DNA of 64,000 bases from an uncultured Lachnospiraceae bacterium (GTDB lineage Bacteria > Bacillota > Clostridia > Lachnospirales > Lachnospiraceae): positions 1 to 64,000 of the forward strand of contig CAJTPS010000006.1 in assembly GCA_910578555.1 (NCBI GenBank), given 5' to 3'. Position numbers and translations under genes: made by a program. This document shows positions 1 to 9,186 of this stretch, piece after piece (the stretch's first letter is position 1; each line of letters opens with the position of its first letter). The notes beneath the pieces were generated by a model. It searched no databases, was not told where the DNA came from, and worked only from the letters and a program-made list of their open reading frames with translations.

Positions 1-570
1 GGAACAAAAGAAAATAAAATGGGTATCTGCGGTTCTTCCACATACGAATTGATCTTTACGGACTGCCGTATCCCTAAGGATAACTTATTAGGCCAGAAGG
101 GCAAAGGTTTCAATATCGCAATGCACACACTGGACGGCGGACGTATCGGTATCGCTGCACAGGCGCTCGGTCTTGCAGAGGGTGCATTAGAGACGACCAT
201 CAATTATGTAAAAGAAAGAAAGCAGTTCGGCAGATCGATCGGCGCTTTCCAGAATACACAGTTCCAGCTGGCTGATATGGCTACGAAGGTACAGGCTGCG
301 CAGATGTTAGTATACAAGGCGGCTATGAAGAAAGCAGAATATGCAAAGAATCCGAAGATTTCCTATTCCGTAGAGGCAGCTATGGCAAAACTGTATGCGG
401 CAGAGGTTGCCATGGAAGTAACGACCAAAGCTGTTCAGTTACACGGCGGTTACGGTTATATCAGAGAATACGACGTAGAGCGTATGATGCGTGATGCAAA
501 GATTACGGAAATCTACGAAGGAACCAGTGAAGTTCAGCGTATGGTCATTTCCGGCAGTCTTTTGAAATAA
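1..570 (+). CDS. bcd: Acyl-CoA dehydrogenase, butyryl-CoA dehydrogenase type (C-terminal part; 5' end outside window)
   Basis: The reading frame is already open at base 1, so only the last 189 residues are present. They form the C-terminal helical half of a short-chain acyl-CoA dehydrogenase, a soluble FAD enzyme that interconverts butyryl-CoA and crotonyl-CoA. Visible family signatures are GSSTYEL near the start, the FAD/CoA-contacting stretch QLHGGYGYIREY, and IYEGTSEVQR, whose Glu is the usual catalytic base. The etfB and etfA genes follow on the same strand, which in butyrate-forming clostridia is the bcd-etfBA arrangement used for electron-bifurcating reduction of crotonyl-CoA. The butyryl preference is inferred from this neighbourhood; another short-chain acyl-CoA dehydrogenase is possible. 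Confidence 0.9.
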   Translation, partial: GTKENKMGICGSSTYELIFTDCRIPKDNLLGQKGKGFNIAMHTLDGGRIGIAAQALGLAEGALETTINYVKERKQFGRSIGAFQNTQFQLADMATKVQAAQMLVYKAAMKKAEYAKNPKISYSVEAAMAKLYAAEVAMEVTTKAVQLHGGYGYIREYDVERMMRDAKITEIYEGTSEVQRMVISGSLLK

Positions 571-637
571 TCACATTTTTTAATAAGGTAAAATGCGAAA
601 ATGCTCCGCATTATCGCTTTGAAAGGAGATAAAATCG

Positions 638-1420
638 ATGAAAATCGTTGTTTGTATTAAACAGGTACCTGATACAAAGGGTGGCGTAAAGTTCAATCCG
701 GACGGTACGTTAGACAGAGGTGCTATGCTTGCGATCATGAATCCTGATGACAAAGCAGGTCTGGAAGCAGCACTGAGATTAAAAGATGAATATGGCGCAG
801 AAGTCACAGTTGTGACAATGGGTCTTCCGAAAGCAGAAGAAGTTCTTCGTGAAGCGATGGCAATGGGCGCTGACAACGGCATTCTTGTAACGGACAGAGT
901 GCTCGGCGGCGCTGATACATGGGCTACTTCTACAACAATTGCAGGCGCGCTCAGAAATCTGGAATATGATCTGATCATCACAGGCCGTCAGGCTATCGAT
1001 GGTGATACCGCTCAGGTTGGCCCTCAGATTTCAGAACACCTCGATATTCCTGTTATTTCTTATGCACAGAATATCAAAGTTGAAGGTGACAGTGTTATCG
1101 TTGAGCGTCAGTATGAGGACAGATATCATGTCGTAAAAGCAAAAATGCCTTGTCTGATCACAGCGCTTTCCGAATTAAATGAGCCTCGTTATATGACACC
1201 CGGCGGCATCTTTGACGCATATCAGAAAGAAATCACTGTATGGGGCAGAGCTGACTTGAAGGATGTTGATGATGCCAATCTCGGTCTGAAAGGTTCACCG
1301 ACCAAGATTGCCAAGGCTTCCGATAAGGTAAGAAAAGGCGCAGGTGAAAAGGTCGTACTTGATCCCGATGAATCAGTAAGCTACATTGTTGACAAATTGA
1401 AAGTAAAACATGTCATTTAA
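638..1420 (+). CDS. etfB: Electron transfer flavoprotein subunit beta
   Basis: This 260-residue protein has the usual EtfB length and the N-terminal signature VVCIKQVPDT. The downstream segment GRQAIDGDTAQVGPQ is the conserved EtfB nucleotide-binding region. With EtfA it forms the cytoplasmic flavoprotein heterodimer that passes electrons to the dehydrogenase encoded just upstream. The start is set by AAAGGAGAT a few bases before the ATG. A 67-bp gap containing a short AATGCG/CGCATT hairpin separates it from the dehydrogenase gene, and 22 bp separate it from etfA, so the three genes are probably one operon. Confidence 0.95.
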   Translation: MKIVVCIKQVPDTKGGVKFNPDGTLDRGAMLAIMNPDDKAGLEAALRLKDEYGAEVTVVTMGLPKAEEVLREAMAMGADNGILVTDRVLGGADTWATSTTIAGALRNLEYDLIITGRQAIDGDTAQVGPQISEHLDIPVISYAQNIKVEGDSVIVERQYEDRYHVVKAKMPCLITALSELNEPRYMTPGGIFDAYQKEITVWGRADLKDVDDANLGLKGSPTKIAKASDKVRKGAGEKVVLDPDESVSYIVDKLKVKHVI

Positions 1421-1442
1421 TTAAAAAAGGAAGAGGTAAACA

Positions 1443-2489
1443 ATGAATTTAGAAGAATACAAGGGAGTATATGTCTTTGCGCAGCAGGTAGACAATGAGA
1501 TCAGCAGTATTGCATTCGAATTACTTGGTAAAGCAAAAGACCTCGCGAAAGATTTAAGTACAGATGTAACGGCTGTGCTGATCGGTTCCGGTATCAAAGG
1601 ACTGGCAGATCAGCTTGCTGAATACGGTGCGGACAAGGTAATCGTAGTGGATGATCCTGAGTTAAAAGACTACAGAACGGAGCCCTACGCTCATGCACTT
1701 GCTTCCGTAATCAATCAGTATAAACCGGAGATCATGCTGGTAGGCGCTACCGCAATCGGCAGAGATTTAGGTCCCAGAGTGTCCGCAAGAGTTGCAACAG
1801 GTCTGACAGCAGACTGTACCGTACTGGAGATCGGTGATTTCCCGTTACAGGCGGTTCCGGGTCAGGAGCAGTTACATAACCAGCTCCTCATGACACGTCC
1901 GGCATTCGGCGGTAACACCATCGCAACAATTGCATGTCCTTACAACCGTCCTCAGATGGCTACGGTTCGTGCGGGCGTTATGCAGAAGATCGATCCGATC
2001 AAGGGCGCAAAGGCCGTTGTAGAAGAGTACAATCCCGGATTTACACCGGATAACAAATATGTAGAGATCCTCGAGGTTGTTAAGGCTGTTACGGAGACAG
2101 TTGATATCATGGATGCCAAGATCCTTGTATCCGGCGGACGTGGCGTAGGCAGCCCGGAGAACTTCAAGATTCTGGAAGAACTGGCAGAGGTTCTCGGCGG
2201 TACGGTAAGCTGCTCACGTGCAGTTGTAGACTCCGGCTGGAAGCCGAAGGATCTGCAGGTTGGTCAGACAGGTAAGACGGTTCGTCCTAACGTATACTTT
2301 GCAATCGGTATCTCCGGTGCGATCCAGCACGTGGCAGGTATGGAGGAATCTGACATTATCGTTGCGATCAATAAGGATGCTGACGCTCCGATCTTCGATG
2401 TGGCCGATTACGGTGTGGTAGGCGATCTGAACAAGATCGTTCCGAAGCTGACAGCAGCGCTTAAGACTGAGATTGCGGCAGCGAAATAA
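1443..2489 (+). CDS. etfA: Electron transfer flavoprotein subunit alpha
   Basis: This 348-residue protein is the FAD-binding alpha subunit partnering EtfB. The C-terminal FAD domain is recognisable from ILVSGGRGVG, VGQTGKTVRPNVY and AIGISGAIQH, followed by INKDADAPIF. The N-terminal half is the EtfA/B-type alpha/beta domain. A strong AAGGAAGAGG ribosome binding site precedes the ATG. A rho-independent terminator about 70 bp beyond the stop closes the operon. No separate ferredoxin-like extension is present, so any bifurcation would rest on the EtfAB-Bcd complex itself. Confidence 0.95.
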   Translation: MNLEEYKGVYVFAQQVDNEISSIAFELLGKAKDLAKDLSTDVTAVLIGSGIKGLADQLAEYGADKVIVVDDPELKDYRTEPYAHALASVINQYKPEIMLVGATAIGRDLGPRVSARVATGLTADCTVLEIGDFPLQAVPGQEQLHNQLLMTRPAFGGNTIATIACPYNRPQMATVRAGVMQKIDPIKGAKAVVEEYNPGFTPDNKYVEILEVVKAVTETVDIMDAKILVSGGRGVGSPENFKILEELAEVLGGTVSCSRAVVDSGWKPKDLQVGQTGKTVRPNVYFAIGISGAIQHVAGMEESDIIVAINKDADAPIFDVADYGVVGDLNKIVPKLTAALKTEIAAAK

Positions 2490-2559
2490 TAAATCGAACA
2501 AGTTTGATTGAGATGAAGAATTGCTTCTAAGCAAGTCTTCCCAATGTTATTGAAATCAA

Positions 2560-2599
2560 GAAAACGTCCGGCATTTTTGCCAGGGCGTTTTCTTTTGTT
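2560..2599 (+). terminator. Rho-independent terminator of the bcd-etfBA operon
   Basis: GAAAACG pairs with CGTTTTC around an inner GGCA/TGCC stem, and a T-rich tail follows. It lies between etfA and the next gene, so the ABC transporter operon downstream should have its own promoter. Confidence 0.8.
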
Positions 2600-2622
2600 C
2601 AAATCTATGTTACTATTAGAAC

Positions 2623-3327
2623 ATGGAGTGTATGATCACAGTGAACAATATTACAAGTTCATACGGCAGGAAGCAGATTTTGAGTGGCGCATCTTTTACG
2701 GCCGGGAGGGGCGAATGCGTCGGGATTGTGGGGGCCAACGGCTGCGGTAAATCAACACTGTTGTCAGTCCTGGCAGGTACGCTGAAGCCGAAGAAGGGAG
2801 AGGTACTTTACTACGGACAGATGGCGTGGGGTGACGGCAGTACGGGCAGGATGCACGGCGACAGGGAGGTCATTCGCAGGATGACCGGCTATGTGCCGCA
2901 GGAGAATCCGTTGATTCCGGAACTGACTGTCTATGATAATCTGCGCTTATGGTATCCTGATAAGAAAGTGCTTGCGCAGGAGCTGGAACAGGGATTCCTA
3001 AGTCTTCTGGGCATCGGTGCATATAAGGATAAGCAGGCAGGCAGGCTCTCAGGCGGTATGAAGAAACGGGTCAGCATCGGAATCGCTATGGCGGGAATGC
3101 CGCCGATCCTGTTGCTGGATGAGCCGGGCGCGGCGCTGGACTTAGTCTGTAAAGAGGATATTCGCAGGTATTTGCAGACGTATCTGGAGCGTAAGGGAAC
3201 AGTGGTGATTACGACCCATGAGGAAAGCGAGTTGGATTTGTGTCATAAAATATATGTGATGAAAGACGGACAACTGCTGCAGACGGATAACAGATTGCGC
3301 GGTGCGGCGCTGGTCGGAATGTTCTGA
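2623..3327 (+). CDS. ABC transporter ATP-binding protein
   Basis: This 234-residue ABC ATPase is complete: Walker A GANGCGKST at residues 37-45, a Q-loop at VPQENPL, signature LSGGMKKR, Walker B ILLLDEPG and the switch histidine in TTHEESE. The short single-domain form resembles ATPases that partner ABC-2 type exporters. Two ABC-2 type permeases lie 2 kb downstream on the same strand. The start is uncertain: ATG at 2623 has no clear ribosome binding site, while ATG at 2632 has GGAG only a few bases upstream; they differ by three residues. The substrate cannot be told from the sequence. Confidence 0.85.
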   Translation: MECMITVNNITSSYGRKQILSGASFTAGRGECVGIVGANGCGKSTLLSVLAGTLKPKKGEVLYYGQMAWGDGSTGRMHGDREVIRRMTGYVPQENPLIPELTVYDNLRLWYPDKKVLAQELEQGFLSLLGIGAYKDKQAGRLSGGMKKRVSIGIAMAGMPPILLLDEPGAALDLVCKEDIRRYLQTYLERKGTVVITTHEESELDLCHKIYVMKDGQLLQTDNRLRGAALVGMF

Positions 3328-3426
3328 GGGACGGACGGCAGATGGTGCGGGCAGCATGACGGAACCGTTGCCGGCAATGAAATGCGTTGTGTTGCAATCG
3401 GGATGAGTGGAAAGAATGAGGGCAGT

Positions 3427-5097
3427 ATGGAAGAGAAAAATAATGAAATGAATCAGAACAATGTAGATAGTCATGCAGTACAGACGAATGATCCATACGC
3501 AGTACAGCAGACAAGTGATCCGTACGCAATACAGCGGACAAGTGATCCATACGCAGTACAGCGGACAAGTGATCCATACGCAGTACAGCAGACGAATAGT
3601 CCGTATGGCGGATCGAATCGTTATAACAGTCAGCCGATTAATCCCTACGGCGTGCAGGAGCGATCGTATGTGCCTAAGGCACAGAAGCGGGGAAATGCCG
3701 CGAAGATTATTGCCGGTGTGGCATGCGTCTTCACTCTGATTGCGGCGCTGCTTGTCGGCGGGATCGTATATGTAAGAAATACGCCGGCTTACAGGATCAG
3801 CAGAGGATTTCGTAATCTCGGCAAAGAAATCAGCCAGAGTAAAAACCCGCTGGTAGAAAAAGCCGGTATCAGTGACCTCCTCCAAATGATAGAAGAGGAC
3901 GGCAGTCATATAGATTCCTCCCTGAACTTTTCAACGCAGCTGCCGCTGTTTGGCAGTACCACATTAGGAGTCGATACGGATTATTATAAGGATATGCATG
4001 CACGGGAGCTGAATGCGGATACGACGATCAGCCTGATGAATATGGAGTTTGCGCATGTGAACATCTATGCGGACGACGAGGTGTTCTGTTTTTCCATACC
4101 GGAGTTGTTTCTGGAAAACATGTATATCGAGAATGAAAATGTCGTAAGCCAGTATAATAATTCTCTTCTGGCGGAACTGGGCTCCAGGAGCAGTATGGAA
4201 GAGTTTTCCATAGATTTGTTCGGGGATGAGGACGGAAGGATTCAGGCACAGGACTGGAGAGACTTAGAGTCCATCTGGAAGAAACTGGAGGCAGATCTGG
4301 AAGCATGCGGGGAAGGCATGACGGTCGGGAAGGTAGAGAAGGGATTATACCGCGTGACGTTTCCGGGGAAAGAGGTGGACCGGCTTCTGAGAAATCTTCT
4401 GGACAGTTCCTGGAAAATGAGCGGAAGCAATGCGGAATCAGATGCTTTCTGGAAAGACTATAAGAAGATTCTCAGTTCTGATATCAGTCTGCTGCTGGAG
4501 ATTAACGGCAGCCGCATTGACAGCATTATGCTGGAAGAACCGGTTAGACTTTGGGATGATACGGCTTCGTTTGCAGGCGAGATATTTTTCCTGGGAGAGA
4601 AGAGAAGCATTGATAAGATTCAGGGCAAGGCGGAGATAGACGGCGTTGACGGCAGGAAGCGGAAACTGATCGGGCAGTTCCAGCAGACAACCGGTGAAGA
4701 GAATCATCACATAGATATGGATCTGAAATATTCGGAAGAGGAAGAGGAAGGTAAGATCAAGTTCGTGATGAACTGTGATGCGGTGAAGGATACGTTTGAC
4801 ATGACACTTTCAATGAAAGACAGCAAAGATGATCTGGAGGTTGAACTGGAGGGCAGTCTGGATGATATCACAAGAGGGGAAAGTCTGAAGCTGGATCTGG
4901 ATCAGGTGTCTTTCCAAACGGAAGGCGAGGAACTTTACCGGATCACCGGTGAGGTCGACATAGAGCCGCTGCAGGGTGCGATCAGACCTTCGGTAGATCC
5001 GGACACGGCATTTTTTGAGATGTCATTGCCTGATTGGGAGAAAATCATCACAAAGCTGGATGACGCATACGGAAGTATTTTGAATTCACTGTGGTAA
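3427..5097 (+). CDS. Membrane-anchored protein with repeated DPYAVQ N-terminal tail and large extracellular region
   Basis: The chosen ATG at 3427 follows GAGGG; in-frame ATGs at 3382 and 3403 are less well placed. The roughly 556-residue product begins with a charged Asn/Gln-rich tail containing about five copies of a DPYAVQQTS-like unit, encoded by near-identical 30-bp DNA repeats at about 3488-3600. One transmembrane helix follows (IIAGVACVFTLIAALLVGG), then about 430 acidic, mostly polar residues that should lie outside the cell. No catalytic motif was recognised. It sits between the ABC ATPase and the permeases, so it may be an accessory or substrate-related component of that exporter; this is inference from position only. 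Confidence 0.7.
   Translation: MEEKNNEMNQNNVDSHAVQTNDPYAVQQTSDPYAIQRTSDPYAVQRTSDPYAVQQTNSPYGGSNRYNSQPINPYGVQERSYVPKAQKRGNAAKIIAGVACVFTLIAALLVGGIVYVRNTPAYRISRGFRNLGKEISQSKNPLVEKAGISDLLQMIEEDGSHIDSSLNFSTQLPLFGSTTLGVDTDYYKDMHARELNADTTISLMNMEFAHVNIYADDEVFCFSIPELFLENMYIENENVVSQYNNSLLAELGSRSSMEEFSIDLFGDEDGRIQAQDWRDLESIWKKLEADLEACGEGMTVGKVEKGLYRVTFPGKEVDRLLRNLLDSSWKMSGSNAESDAFWKDYKKILSSDISLLLEINGSRIDSIMLEEPVRLWDDTASFAGEIFFLGEKRSIDKIQGKAEIDGVDGRKRKLIGQFQQTTGEENHHIDMDLKYSEEEEEGKIKFVMNCDAVKDTFDMTLSMKDSKDDLEVELEGSLDDITRGESLKLDLDQVSFQTEGEELYRITGEVDIEPLQGAIRPSVDPDTAFFEMSLPDWEKIITKLDDAYGSILNSLW
3488..3600 (+). repeat. 30-bp tandem repeats encoding DPYAVQ(Q/R)TS units
   Basis: Four nearly identical 30-bp units in frame inside the membrane protein gene give a 10-residue period. 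Copy number could vary by slippage without shifting the frame. Confidence 0.85.
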
Positions 5098-5160
5098 CGG
5101 ATATTCGTGACGGGTATGTCTGTATAATAGATGTACCGCGGGAAAAGAGGAGGTATACGC

Positions 5161-5391
5161 ATGGACGGGGCGGACGATAAAGATATGATCGAGGAGATCC
5201 TAAAGCATCTGGACAGTGAGTCTGCACAGGGTGTATATCGGATGAGCATTACTTTTGACGAAGAGGAGGAACAGGATAAAACCGTTTCTCATAAATGCTG
5301 TAATATGTATGGCAGACCTGCCTCGGAGACGGTAGGTCTGTTAGATATGTATACGGATATGAATGCGGGGGAACCGGATCGGAAGGCGTGA
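5161..5391 (+). CDS. Small acidic hypothetical protein of the exporter operon
   Basis: The ATG at 5161 has an excellent AGGAGG seven bases upstream, which decides the start over a more upstream in-frame ATG at 5131. The 76-residue product is strongly acidic in its first half (MDGADDKDMIEEIL, then DEEEEQD) and has a CC pair in KCCNMYG. It has no transmembrane segment and matches no family I recognise. A TATAAT-like -10 element at 5123-5128 lies close upstream, but no convincing -35 was seen. Its stop overlaps the region where the first permease gene begins, so the two are probably translated from the same message. Confidence 0.65.
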   Translation: MDGADDKDMIEEILKHLDSESAQGVYRMSITFDEEEEQDKTVSHKCCNMYGRPASETVGLLDMYTDMNAGEPDRKA

Positions 5392-5396
5392 GTTCT

Positions 5397-6644
5397 ATGA
5401 GACAGAGAATGCGGTATCTGTATATGAAGATCACAAAAACGATAAGTCTGTTTCCGCGCATGTTGTTACAGGCAGCCTTACTTATGCTTTTCATAGGTAT
5501 GGTTGCTTTTTGCGCCGCCGGCAGTATGGAGCAGGAACCGCTGACGGTACGGGCTGATATCGGCGTGGTCGTGCGGGATGAGGATACGATTACACGCATG
5601 GCGTTCCAATATGTAGAGAATCTGGAGAGCGCGTCGCAAGTCTGCCGTTTCGTGCGGATGTCGGAAGACGAAGGTTTTCAGGCATTGGAAAAGGGCGAGA
5701 TCGCGGCGCTTATCGTACTGCCTGAGCAGATCGTGCAGGGAATCATGGACGGACGCAATCCTTCCGTGGATATTTTTTTCCCGGAAAATGCGGGACTGGA
5801 GGCTATGCTCCTGCGGGAACTGACCGAATCCGGTTCCGGACTTCTGCGGGTGGCGCAGGCGCAGATTTACGGCGCGTATGATACGGCGGTGGAATACGGG
5901 ATCATGGAGCAATTGTCTGTTATGGAGGCTGACATTGATACCTATAATCTGGCATTTGCGCTCGACAGGCTGGCGTTGTACGATACGGAGCCGGTGTCTG
6001 CCACGGGGCGGATGAGTGTGCCTCAGTATTATGCGGCATCCGGCATGGTGCTGTTCCTGCTGTTATCGGGGATGGCGCTGTATCCGGTCATGCGGCAGGA
6101 GCCGGCGGCCTTTCGCAGACAGCTGATGCGGCAGGGAACGGGCAGCGCCTGGCAGGGATTCTGTCAGTGGATATGCTGTTTCCTGTGTACTGTGCTTGTG
6201 ATCTGCGGGATATGGATTGCGGGTGTAATTGCAGGCGCGGCGGCGCCCGATCTGATGGAGAAGATAACGGTAATGACCGCTGGCGGCGGTGCATATGAGA
6301 GTGCGGCTATGAAAACGGGGATATTCCTGCTTGTGCTCGTGACGGTATCTGCATATACCTGTCTGCTGTACAGCATCGCGGGAAGCAGGACGGGCAGTAT
6401 CCTGCTGATCTTTCTGCTCTCCGTGGTGATGGTCTATCTGTCCGGCGGACTGGTTCCGTCGGTGTTCCTGCCGCAGGCAGTGCAGGCGGTGGGGGAGAAG
6501 CTGCCGACAGCCTATCTGATTCGCGCCGTCGGTGGATTATATGCGGGGTACAGTGCGGGATCAGCCGGGCAGTGTGCGGCTGGGCTGTGCGCTTACACGG
6601 CGGTATTCGGCATAGCAGCGCATCTGCTTGGAAAGCGGGATTAG
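5397..6644 (+). CDS. ABC-2 type transporter permease
   Basis: The topology is typical of an ABC-2 family exporter permease: one N-terminal transmembrane helix, a soluble extracellular segment of about 150-170 residues, then about five hydrophobic helices from YYAASGMVLFLLLSG onward. The ATG at 5397 lies ten bases after GGAAGG; a GTG at 5388 overlapping the previous stop is the alternative. The product is about 415 residues. It is followed by a second permease of the same layout, and the two probably form a heterodimer powered by the ATPase encoded at 2623. The substrate is unknown. Confidence 0.8.
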   Translation: MRQRMRYLYMKITKTISLFPRMLLQAALLMLFIGMVAFCAAGSMEQEPLTVRADIGVVVRDEDTITRMAFQYVENLESASQVCRFVRMSEDEGFQALEKGEIAALIVLPEQIVQGIMDGRNPSVDIFFPENAGLEAMLLRELTESGSGLLRVAQAQIYGAYDTAVEYGIMEQLSVMEADIDTYNLAFALDRLALYDTEPVSATGRMSVPQYYAASGMVLFLLLSGMALYPVMRQEPAAFRRQLMRQGTGSAWQGFCQWICCFLCTVLVICGIWIAGVIAGAAAPDLMEKITVMTAGGGAYESAAMKTGIFLLVLVTVSAYTCLLYSIAGSRTGSILLIFLLSVVMVYLSGGLVPSVFLPQAVQAVGEKLPTAYLIRAVGGLYAGYSAGSAGQCAAGLCAYTAVFGIAAHLLGKRD

Positions 6645-6694
6645 GACGGCTGCTGCAGTGATAAGGTATAAAGTAATGAAGCGATGAAAGGATT

Positions 6695-7924
6695 ATGACA
6701 GTTGTGCGTGTAAAGAGCAACAGAACATTCAGACAATATGGCATATGGATTCGGCTTCTTATGAAGAGACTGTGGCGGCAGCCGGTCTACATTGTGCTGC
6801 TTGCGCTGCTCCCGATTCTGGGGTGGGTGGTGACCGGGTTGGAGCAGAGTGAACGGGGAGCCGGTGTGGCAGTCTGTGTGGAAGCAGGTGCATGGAACCG
6901 GCAGATCACAGAAGGTCTGCAGGAACAGGCGGCGGACAGCATTCTGGAATTTGTGTTTTGCGAGGACGCTTACGAGGTGGAACGGAACGTGATCAGCGGG
7001 GAGGCGGACTGCGGCTTCGTGATCGCGGGAGATATCGGGGACAGAGTCATGGACCGGGAGTGGTCGAAGACCGTTACGGTCTATGAGACGCCCGCAAGCA
7101 GCATTATGGGGATGGCGAAGGAGCGCATCGGCGGTGTGATCTTTAAGCTGTATTCGGAGCAGTGTTACGAGACGTACATGCTGACGACGGCGGCCGGTCT
7201 GCAGGAAGCAGATTACTATGCAGCCCGTCCGCCCGGTACTGGAAAGGATGCCGTAAATGAGAATGGCGACATCGATATATCGGATAAAATGATAGAGGAT
7301 TTTGCTGATTTTGCATGGGACGCATACGAGACGCATCTGGTGGACGGCAGCACGTTCGGATTCCGATATATAAGTGGCGACCAGGGAAGTCAATATACTT
7401 CCGACACAGATGTTATATCTGACACGGTTGTCTTCCCCGTAAAAGGCGTGTTTGCAGTGATTATTTTCATCAGCGGCATGTGTGGCATGTTAGAATATGA
7501 CACAGACAGAAGGGAAAAAAGATTTATCCGTCTGGCGCCGAACATATTGACCTGTATAGTCGATATATGGATTCCCACTGTTTTTGTCTCTGTTGCAGCG
7601 CTCCTGTGCCTGTGGATCTTGGACGGCGTTATTCTAAGAGGCGGCGCGGCGGGAACGGGCGGACTGCGCGGTCTGCTATCCGTATGGAGCGCCGGCATGT
7701 GGACGGGGCAGATCGGGCGGCTGCTGCTCTATCAGGTCATCGTTGTGGTTTACTGTTGTCTGCTCGGCATGGTATTGAGAAGGCGGGAGACGATCGCAGC
7801 GGCAATTCCGATTCTGTCGATCGGGAGTCTTGTGTGTGCGCCGGTGTTTGTCAGGCTGGGAAGTTATGTGCCGGTTTTTGCGGTGCTGGAGAAGCTGTTT
7901 CCGGTGACGTATTATCTGATATAG
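6695..7924 (+). CDS. ABC-2 type transporter permease (second subunit)
   Basis: This 409-residue protein repeats the layout of the preceding permease: one N-terminal helix (VYIVLLALLPILGWVV), an extracellular segment of about 220 residues, then a cluster of hydrophobic helices (FAVIIFISGMCGML, FVSVAALLCLWIL and others). AAAGGA lies immediately before the ATG, with short spacing. It closes the operon. In this family the large outside domain and paired permeases are typical of export of peptides, lipids or small hydrophobic compounds, but nothing here identifies the cargo. Confidence 0.8.
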   Translation: MTVVRVKSNRTFRQYGIWIRLLMKRLWRQPVYIVLLALLPILGWVVTGLEQSERGAGVAVCVEAGAWNRQITEGLQEQAADSILEFVFCEDAYEVERNVISGEADCGFVIAGDIGDRVMDREWSKTVTVYETPASSIMGMAKERIGGVIFKLYSEQCYETYMLTTAAGLQEADYYAARPPGTGKDAVNENGDIDISDKMIEDFADFAWDAYETHLVDGSTFGFRYISGDQGSQYTSDTDVISDTVVFPVKGVFAVIIFISGMCGMLEYDTDRREKRFIRLAPNILTCIVDIWIPTVFVSVAALLCLWILDGVILRGGAAGTGGLRGLLSVWSAGMWTGQIGRLLLYQVIVVVYCCLLGMVLRRRETIAAAIPILSIGSLVCAPVFVRLGSYVPVFAVLEKLFPVTYYLI

Positions 7925-7931
7925 TGATTAA

Positions 7932-8037
7932 GGTGTCAGACGCTGCAGTTCGCAAAATGAAAGGGCATATTGCACAAAGTGCTCTCTTGTGTCGGCTCCG
8001 TCGCCTAAGCAAGGTTTGTAAAGTACCTTTTGACACC
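7932..8037. repeat. Short element bounded by 7-bp inverted repeats GGTGTCA/TGACACC
   Basis: The gap between the permease gene and mtnA is about 145 bp. Most of it lies between GGTGTCA at 7932 and TGACACC ending at 8037, with an inner GCACAAAGTGC hairpin near 7972. The boundaries and internal hairpin resemble a small non-autonomous mobile or palindromic repeat. No second copy was found in this window, so this is a suggestion only. Confidence 0.4.
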
Positions 8038-8068
8038 ATCATATAGTACATGAAAACGGGAGGAAAAG

Positions 8069-9163
8069 ATGAGCAATATGGGACAAGAGAAGAACATTAT
8101 GGAGTACGAGACAGTAGCGCTGGACGATGAAAACAGCGCGCTTGTGATTCTGGATCAGACACTTCTGCCGGGGAAAGCGGAACTGATCAGCCTGCATACC
8201 GGGGAGGAGATCTGGAATGCAATCTATCTTCTGAAGGTGCGCGGCGCGCCGGCCATCGGCGTGGCGGCGGCATTCGGTGTCTATCTGCTGGCAAAGGGGA
8301 TTGCGGCGCAGGATTACGATACATTTTACAGGGAGTTTTGCAAGCACAAAGAGTATTTGAACTCCGCCAGACCCACGGCGGTCAATTTATCCTGGGCGTT
8401 AAACCGGATGGAGCAGGTGTGCATCGCGAACCAGGAACTGCCCGTGTCCGAGATCAAGCGGAAGCTCAGGGATGAGTCGATTGCCATGAAGGAGGAGGAT
8501 ATCCGGGTGTGCAAGGCCATCGGCGAGTACGGACTGACGCTGGTGAAGCCGGGGGACGGTATCCTGACGCACTGCAACGCGGGGCAGCTTGCTACATGCA
8601 GATACGGGACGGCGACGGCGCCGATCTATCTGGGGCAGGAGAGAGGCTACAATTTCCGCGTGTTTGCCGATGAGACGAGACCCTTATTACAGGGGGCGCG
8701 GCTGACTTCCTATGAACTGTATGCTTCGGGGGTGGATGTGACGCTGATCTGTGATAACATGTCCGCTACGGTCATGCGAAACGGATGGGTCAATGCTGTG
8801 TTTGTGGGCTGTGACCGGGTGGCGGCGAACGGAGATACGGCGAATAAGATCGGCACGTCCGTGGTGGCGACGGTAGCGAAACGCTATAACGTGCCTGTGT
8901 ACATCTGCGCACCCACTTCCACCATCGACATGGATACGGCAACCGGTGCGGATATCACGATCGAACAGCGTCCGGCGCACGAGGTTACGGATATGTGGTA
9001 TGAAAAGCCCATGGCGCCGGCCGGCGTGAAAGTGTTTAATCCGGCTTTCGACGTGACAGACCACGATCTGATCGCGGGGATCGTGACGGAGCACGGTGTC
9101 GCGAGGGCGCCGTACACGGAATCGCTTAAGGAGATTTTTGAGAAGAAACTGAAAACTTTTTAA
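8069..9163 (+). CDS. mtnA: S-methyl-5-thioribose-1-phosphate isomerase
   Basis: MtnA interconverts the aldose and ketose forms of 5-methylthioribose 1-phosphate in methylthioadenosine salvage. The 364-residue length is typical. The family motifs are clear: RGAPAIGVAAAFG, ILTHCNAGQLAT with the catalytic Cys, FADETRPLLQGARLT, and VGCDRVAANGDTANKIGT with the catalytic Asp. GGGAGGAAAAG precedes the ATG. No methylthioribose kinase, dioxygenase or MtnB/MtnC gene is adjacent. A class II aldolase is encoded 14 kb downstream, which suggests the MtnA-aldolase shunt rather than the full methionine cycle. Related isomerases (eIF2B-like, ribose 1,5-bisphosphate isomerase) are shorter or lack this exact motif set. 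Confidence 0.93.
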   Translation: MSNMGQEKNIMEYETVALDDENSALVILDQTLLPGKAELISLHTGEEIWNAIYLLKVRGAPAIGVAAAFGVYLLAKGIAAQDYDTFYREFCKHKEYLNSARPTAVNLSWALNRMEQVCIANQELPVSEIKRKLRDESIAMKEEDIRVCKAIGEYGLTLVKPGDGILTHCNAGQLATCRYGTATAPIYLGQERGYNFRVFADETRPLLQGARLTSYELYASGVDVTLICDNMSATVMRNGWVNAVFVGCDRVAANGDTANKIGTSVVATVAKRYNVPVYICAPTSTIDMDTATGADITIEQRPAHEVTDMWYEKPMAPAGVKVFNPAFDVTDHDLIAGIVTEHGVARAPYTESLKEIFEKKLKTF

Positions 9164-9186
9164 GAAACCAACAAAACTTTTCATTA

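Noticed and set aside
7851..8051. Minus-strand short coding frame over the permease end and the following gap
   Set aside because: It lies mostly in a probable repeat and overlaps a real gene; no ribosome binding site.
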